DNA of 10,382 bases from an uncultured Clostridia bacterium (lineage in GTDB: Bacteria > Bacillota > Clostridia > Oscillospirales > Ruminococcaceae), in the NCBI GenBank assembly GCA_937891895.1, contig CALATN010000224.1, positions 1-10,382 on the forward strand. Direction: 5' to 3'. The notes beneath the pieces are model-generated. The model was not told the origin of the DNA. It made no database searches and saw nothing but the letters and a program-made list of their open reading frames with translations. Made by a program: the position numbers and the translations under genes. Shown piece after piece: positions 6,902 to 10,382 of this stretch (the first letter of the stretch is position 1; every line of letters begins with the position of its first letter).

Positions 6902-6912
6902 ATTTGATTTTT

Positions 6913-6946
6913 AATCCTGCATAGGTTAACCTATGCAGGATTTTTT
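6913..6946 (+). terminator. Intrinsic terminator after degV, formed by a perfect 30-bp palindrome
   Basis: Bases 6913-6942 form a perfect 30-bp palindrome centred on GTTAAC, giving a 13-bp stem with a TTAA loop, followed by T residues through 6946. It begins 11 nt after the degV stop. The opposite strand lacks a comparable T-run, so termination should be effective mainly for the rightward transcript. Confidence 0.92.
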
Positions 6947-6998
6947 GTCATTTCCGCACATTTTTTGCAAAAAATTACTTCCATTTTTAATCAAAGTA

Positions 6999-7007
6999 TG
7001 CTATAAT
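6999..7007 (+). promoter_or_regulatory. Extended -10 promoter of the ior operon
   Basis: TGCTATAAT (6999-7007) is a perfect extended -10 element about 37 nt before the iorA start. No good -35 hexamer lies 16-18 nt upstream (the 17-nt position reads TTCCAT), so the promoter probably relies on the extended -10 or on an activator. Confidence 0.65.
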
Positions 7008-7043
7008 GTGTATATGTATTGTTTTTAGAAAGGATTTTTGACT

Positions 7044-8768
7044 ATGAAAAAGCTTATGCTTGGTAATGCTGCCTTCGCAAGAGGGCTTTATGAGGCGGGA
7101 GTTACTGTAGTTTCCAGCTACCCAGGTACTCCTTCCACTGAAATCACTGAATATGCAGCTGAATATGATGAGATGTATGCTGAATGGGCACCTAATGAAA
7201 AGGTTGCGATGGAAGTTGCAATCGGCGCTTCAATTGCAGGCTCCCGTTCATTCTGCGGTATGAAGCACGTTGGTCTTAACGTTGCTGCTGACCCGCTCTA
7301 CACAGCTGCTTACACTGGTGTAAACGGCGGTATGGTTATCGCTGTTGCTGATGACCCGGGAATGCACTCCTCTCAGAATGAGCAGGACTCACGTCATCAC
7401 GCTATTGCTTCAAAGGTACTTATGGTTGAGCCTTCCGACTCCTCCGAATGTAAGGAATTTGTAAAGGCTTCCTTTGACCTTTCCGAGGAATTCGACACTC
7501 CTGTTATTGTTCGTATGTGCACAAGAGTTGCTCACTCACAGTCTGCTGTTGAGCTTTGTGACAGAGTTGTTCCTGAACAGAAGGAATATGTAAAGAACCC
7601 TGCAAAGTATGTTATGATGCCTGCTTTTGCAAGAGGCAGACACGTTTTTGTTGAGGAACGTCTTGAAAAGCTTCGTGCTTACGCTGAGACATCTCCTCTC
7701 AACAAGGTTATTGACAACGGCGGTGACATTGGTATCATCACAAGCGGTATTTCCTATCAGTACGCAAGAGAAGCTATGGGCGACAAGGCTTCCTACCTCA
7801 AGCTTGGTATTGTTAATCCGCTTCCTGTTGACCTTATCAAGAATTTCTGCGCTAAGTACAAGACTGTTTATGTTATTGAAGAACTTGATGATATTATTGA
7901 AACACACTGCAAGAAGATGGGACTTGACGTAAAGGGCAAGGAAATCTTCGGTTACATAGGCGAATTCTCACAGGCTATTGTTGCTGAAAAGCTTCTTGGC
8001 GAAAAGAAGGAATCTGCTGTATTTGACGGCAACGTTCCTGTTCGTCCTCCTGTTATGTGTGCGGGATGTCCTCACAGAGGCTTGTTCTACTGCTTGTCAA
8101 AGAACAAGATTACTGTTTCAGGTGACATCGGCTGTTACACACTTGGTGCAAGTGCTCCTCTTTCCGCTATGGACACCACAATCTGTATGGGTGCTTCCAT
8201 TTCTGCACTTCACGGTTTCAACAAGGCTCGCGGTGCTGAGGCTGAAAAGTCAACTGTTGCTGTTATCGGTGACTCTACATTCATGCACAGCGGTATGACA
8301 GGTCTTGTTAACATTGCTTACAATGCTACAAATTCTACTGTTATTATTCTTGACAACTCCATCACAGGTATGACAGGTCATCAGCAGAATCCTACTACTG
8401 GTAAGAATCTTAAGGGTGATCCTGCTGCGGCTGTAAATCTTGAAGAACTCTGCAAGGCTATCGGTATCAAGAGAGTAAGAGTTGTTGACCCTTACAACCT
8501 TGCTGAAACTGAAGCTGCTATCAAGGAAGAACTTGCTACCCCAGAACCTTCCGTTATCATTTCCCGTCGTCCTTGTGCACTTCTCAAGTATGTTCAGCAC
8601 AAGCCTGCTCTCAAGGTTGATGCTGACAAGTGCAAGAGCTGTAAGATGTGTATGAAGCTCGGATGTCCTGCTATTTCAATGAAGGACGGCAAGGCTGTTA
8701 TTGAACATACACAGTGCGTTGGCTGCGGAATTTGTCAGGAAATGTGCAAGTTCGGCGCTATTGAATAA
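7044..8768 (+). CDS. iorA: Indolepyruvate:ferredoxin oxidoreductase, alpha subunit
   Basis: With the beta subunit this enzyme oxidatively decarboxylates aryl-pyruvates (indolepyruvate, phenylpyruvate, hydroxyphenylpyruvate) to aryl-acetyl-CoA and CO2, reducing ferredoxin; the reaction is reversible. The 574-residue subunit shows the expected order: an N-terminal pyrimidine-binding domain starting with SYPGTPST (25-32), a transketolase-C-like middle domain, the CAGCPHRG motif (339-346), and a TPP domain with GDIGCYTLG (360-368) and GDST (409-412) extending to LDNSITGMTGHQ (436-447). The C-terminal ferredoxin module has two 4Fe-4S motifs: Cys530-533-536-541 with Pro542, and Cys558-561-564-568. 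An in-frame TTG at 7038 exists, but AAAGGA (7029-7034) is best placed for the ATG at 7044. It is first in an operon with iorB, an unknown gene and a paaK-like gene. Confidence 0.96.
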   Translation: MKKLMLGNAAFARGLYEAGVTVVSSYPGTPSTEITEYAAEYDEMYAEWAPNEKVAMEVAIGASIAGSRSFCGMKHVGLNVAADPLYTAAYTGVNGGMVIAVADDPGMHSSQNEQDSRHHAIASKVLMVEPSDSSECKEFVKASFDLSEEFDTPVIVRMCTRVAHSQSAVELCDRVVPEQKEYVKNPAKYVMMPAFARGRHVFVEERLEKLRAYAETSPLNKVIDNGGDIGIITSGISYQYAREAMGDKASYLKLGIVNPLPVDLIKNFCAKYKTVYVIEELDDIIETHCKKMGLDVKGKEIFGYIGEFSQAIVAEKLLGEKKESAVFDGNVPVRPPVMCAGCPHRGLFYCLSKNKITVSGDIGCYTLGASAPLSAMDTTICMGASISALHGFNKARGAEAEKSTVAVIGDSTFMHSGMTGLVNIAYNATNSTVIILDNSITGMTGHQQNPTTGKNLKGDPAAAVNLEELCKAIGIKRVRVVDPYNLAETEAAIKEELATPEPSVIISRRPCALLKYVQHKPALKVDADKCKSCKMCMKLGCPAISMKDGKAVIEHTQCVGCGICQEMCKFGAIE

Positions 8769-8806
8769 TAAAATTACTACTTATTAAATTTGAAAGGGCG
8801 ATTTTT

Positions 8807-9379
8807 TTGGATACACGTTCTATTATGATTGTCGGCGTGGGCGGACAGGGTTCCCTCCTCGCTTCAAGACTTCTCGGCAACGTTCTTCTTGCACAGGGAT
8901 ACGATGTTAAGGTATCTGAGGTGCACGGAATGTCTCAGAGAGGCGGCTCGGTTGTTACTTATGTCAAATACGGTGACGAAGTTTTCTCCCCTGTTATTGA
9001 AAAAGGTGAGGCTGATGTTATCATTTCCTTTGAGCAGCTTGAGGCTGCAAGATGGGTACCTTATCTCAAGAAAGGCGGCAAGCTGATTACTTCCACACAG
9101 AAGCTTGACCCTATGCCCGTTATCACAGGTGCGGCTGAGTACCCTGATGAAATTATTGAGAAAATCAAGGCGGCTGGTGTTGAAGTTACTGCTGTTGACG
9201 CTCTCGGACTTGCTGAACAGGCAGGTAATTCAAAGGCTTCAAACGTTGTTCTGATGGGCAAGGTTGCTTCTCAGACTGAGTTTGATGACAAGCTCTGGCA
9301 GGACGCTATTGAACAGTGTGTACCTGCAAAGTTCCTTGAACTCAACAAAAAGGCTTTTGAACTTGGTAAGAATGCGTAA
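8807..9379 (+). CDS. iorB: Indolepyruvate:ferredoxin oxidoreductase, beta subunit
   Basis: This 190-residue protein is the gamma-domain type subunit of the 2-oxoacid:ferredoxin oxidoreductase superfamily and completes the heteromer with IorA. It carries the N-terminal nucleotide-fold motif IVGVGGQG (8-15) and the conserved EVHGMSQRGGSVV (38-50), followed by ISFEQLEA, all characteristic of IorB and of normal family length. The start is a TTG at 8807 with AAAGGG (8793-8798) 8 nt upstream. The next in-frame ATG at 8825 would remove residues just before the core strand and has no ribosome binding site. The gap from iorA is 38 nt with no terminator. The stop codon overlaps the ribosome binding site of the next gene. 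Confidence 0.94.
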   Translation: MDTRSIMIVGVGGQGSLLASRLLGNVLLAQGYDVKVSEVHGMSQRGGSVVTYVKYGDEVFSPVIEKGEADVIISFEQLEAARWVPYLKKGGKLITSTQKLDPMPVITGAAEYPDEIIEKIKAAGVEVTAVDALGLAEQAGNSKASNVVLMGKVASQTEFDDKLWQDAIEQCVPAKFLELNKKAFELGKNA

Positions 9380-9392
9380 GAGGTAAAATACT

Positions 9393-9992
9393 ATGCTGAC
9401 ACCATTCAGTTACGAAAATATCAGAGAATACATATCCGAACGTTGCGAAAGCTATTTCAGACCGCTTGAATATATCAATAATTTTCAATTTGAAATGGTC
9501 ACAAGGGAAATAACGCAGAAGGAAGCTTCTGAACTTCGCAAAACCTTGAAGCAGACTTCCAAACTTACTGAGGAAGAAATTGAAAAGGCTGTTGAAGAAG
9601 CGTTGAACGATAAAAGCGTTGATATTGAAAGTGCAACCGAAGTATGGACGGCAGCCTGTATGCTGGATAATGCACTGAATGACAGGGATTATTCTTCAGA
9701 ATGTACCGGATACGGTGACGAATATTTTACAGCTTTGGAAATGCTTAAACAGGATATCGCAAAGAAAAAGCTTTTCAGCAGTAAGCCCAAATACAATCTG
9801 TCAGTTGCCCTTCAAAACTGTATTGACGCTCTTGATTATATTCTCGGTATTGAATTTGAGTCCGAACTTGCGGACGAAATGCGTACAAAGGGTTGTTACA
9901 GCGAATTTGAAAATCGTATTATTGATTTGCAGAACAATTTAAGCAAGCATGTCAATTATGATGATTTATCAAAAATGAAATTACTGAACTGA
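9393..9992 (+). CDS. Uncharacterised soluble helical protein in the ior-paaK operon
   Basis: I do not recognise this 199-residue protein. It has no signal peptide or membrane segment and looks mostly helical and acidic. A charged stretch at about 40-75 (KEASELRKTLKQ through EEIEKAVEEAL) could form an amphipathic helix or short coiled coil, and aromatic residues are frequent in the first 40 positions. Only three Cys are present with no metal-binding spacing, and no nucleotide-binding motif is seen. The start ATG has AAGAGGT 8 nt upstream, overlapping the iorB stop, and the intergenic gap is 13 nt, so it belongs to the ior operon and precedes the ligase gene by 45 nt. Its codons are much less biased than those of iorAB, which may mean lower expression or a later addition to the operon. 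Position suggests an accessory or unrelated passenger role; nothing in the sequence decides between them. Confidence 0.82.
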   Translation: MLTPFSYENIREYISERCESYFRPLEYINNFQFEMVTREITQKEASELRKTLKQTSKLTEEEIEKAVEEALNDKSVDIESATEVWTAACMLDNALNDRDYSSECTGYGDEYFTALEMLKQDIAKKKLFSSKPKYNLSVALQNCIDALDYILGIEFESELADEMRTKGCYSEFENRIIDLQNNLSKHVNYDDLSKMKLLN

Positions 9993-10030
9993 TTGATTTG
10001 CAAAAATTTTAATCTATAAAAGCAGGAGGT

Positions 10031-10045
10031 TTTGCCAATGGCAAA
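10031..10045 (+). repeat. Small inverted repeat over the paaK start codon
   Basis: TTTGCC (10031-10036) and GGCAAA (10040-10045) can pair as a 6-bp stem with a 3-nt AAT loop, placing the A and U of the start codon in the loop and its G in the stem, just 3' of the Shine-Dalgarno sequence. This could mildly modulate initiation, or simply reflect the second and third codons being GCA AAT. Confidence 0.35.
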
Positions 10046-10382
10046 TTACTGGAACAAAGAAATTGAATGTATGTCCCGCGAGGACATGAAGAAACTTCAG
10101 GACGAACGTCTTGTTGCTCAGGTAAAGCACGTTTACGAAAATGTGCCTTACTACAAGAACCTTATGGACGAAAAGGGTGTTACACCTGATGACATCAAGT
10201 CTACTGACGACCTTCACAAACTGCCTTTCCTTACAAAGGCTGACCTTCGTGAAGCTTATCCTTACGGACTTCTTGCAAAACCACTTTCAGAGTGCGTAAG
10301 AATTCAGTCCACAAGCGGTACAACAGGTAAGCGTGTTGTTGCTTTCTACACACAGCACGACGTTGACCTCTGGGAAGACTGC
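10038..10382 (+). CDS. paaK: Phenylacetate--CoA ligase (PaaK-like), N-terminal part only
   Basis: The ATG at 10038, with GGAGGT (10025-10030) 7 nt upstream, opens a frame of exactly 115 codons running off the right edge. The product begins MANYWNKEIE and has the family N-terminal features VYENVPYYKNLM (32-43) and LPFLTKADLR (62-71), then the adenylate-forming signature STSGTTGKR (91-99). Full-length family members are about 430 residues. PaaK-type ligases interconvert an aryl acid, CoA and ATP with the aryl-CoA, AMP and PPi. Directly downstream of iorAB, the likely substrate set is phenylacetate, indoleacetate or 4-hydroxyphenylacetate, but specificity is inferred from context only. Codon bias resembles iorAB, fitting co-expression. 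Confidence 0.93.
   Translation, partial: MANYWNKEIECMSREDMKKLQDERLVAQVKHVYENVPYYKNLMDEKGVTPDDIKSTDDLHKLPFLTKADLREAYPYGLLAKPLSECVRIQSTSGTTGKRVVAFYTQHDVDLWEDC

Noticed and set aside
6913..6942. 30-bp perfect palindrome as an operator or attachment site
   Set aside because: The position just after the degV stop, the GC-rich stem and the following T-tract fit an intrinsic terminator; no integrase or duplicated copy is in the window.
1..10382. Search for a defence system, CRISPR array, mobile element or RNA gene
   Set aside because: All genes fall into housekeeping or metabolic families or isolated unknowns, spacers are short, and I saw no regular repeats, terminal inverted repeats, transposase motifs or tRNA-like folds.

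Overview
The window looks like ordinary chromosomal DNA from a low-to-moderate GC, Gram-positive anaerobe of the Clostridia. The Ruminococcus/Oscillospiraceae group is my best guess, made by impression. Supporting signs are strong purine-rich ribosome binding sites, consensus sigma-A type promoters in AT-rich spacers, intrinsic terminators with T-tracts, an oxygen-sensitive indolepyruvate:ferredoxin oxidoreductase, and a PgcA-type phosphohexomutase. Codons in the well-expressed genes lean to GTT, GCT, CTT, AAC, TAC, GAC and AAG. I see no transposase, integrase, CRISPR array, tRNA or rRNA gene.

Layout. (1) Bases 1-1695, minus strand: a sigma-A-like promoter drives an alpha/beta hydrolase of the monoacylglycerol-lipase type, followed 2 nt later by a ComM/YifB-type AAA+ Mg-chelatase-like gene that runs off the left edge. 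(2) Bases 1826-3694, plus strand: promoter, alpha-phosphoglucomutase and a strong terminator. A small three-helix membrane protein of unknown function begins only 15 nt past that terminator. (3) Bases 4418-5823: a perfect-consensus promoter, a tandem-domain GNAT acetyltransferase, a second single-domain GNAT overlapping it by 4 nt, and a terminator. (4) Bases 5822-5859: two spaced palindromes resembling a repressor operator, upstream of a DegV/FakB-like fatty-acid-binding protein that has its own promoter and a terminator made of a perfect 30-bp palindrome. (5) Bases 6999-10382: a promoter and an operon of iorA, iorB, an uncharacterised 199-residue protein, and the start of a PaaK-type aryl-acetate:CoA ligase cut by the right edge.

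How the genes fit together. The clearest pathway is the last operon. IorAB interconverts aryl-pyruvates and aryl-acetyl-CoA using ferredoxin, and the PaaK-type ligase interconverts aryl-acetyl-CoA and free aryl acids. Together they could ferment aromatic amino acids to aryl acids, or run in reverse to build aromatic amino acids from phenylacetate or indoleacetate, as reported for rumen anaerobes. The unknown protein between them is the most interesting gene here. The hydrolase and the DegV protein both touch lipid or fatty-acid handling but lie in separate transcription units. Most of the window is conventional; the items worth a second look are the paired palindromes, the ior-associated unknown gene, and the terminator directly before the membrane protein gene.
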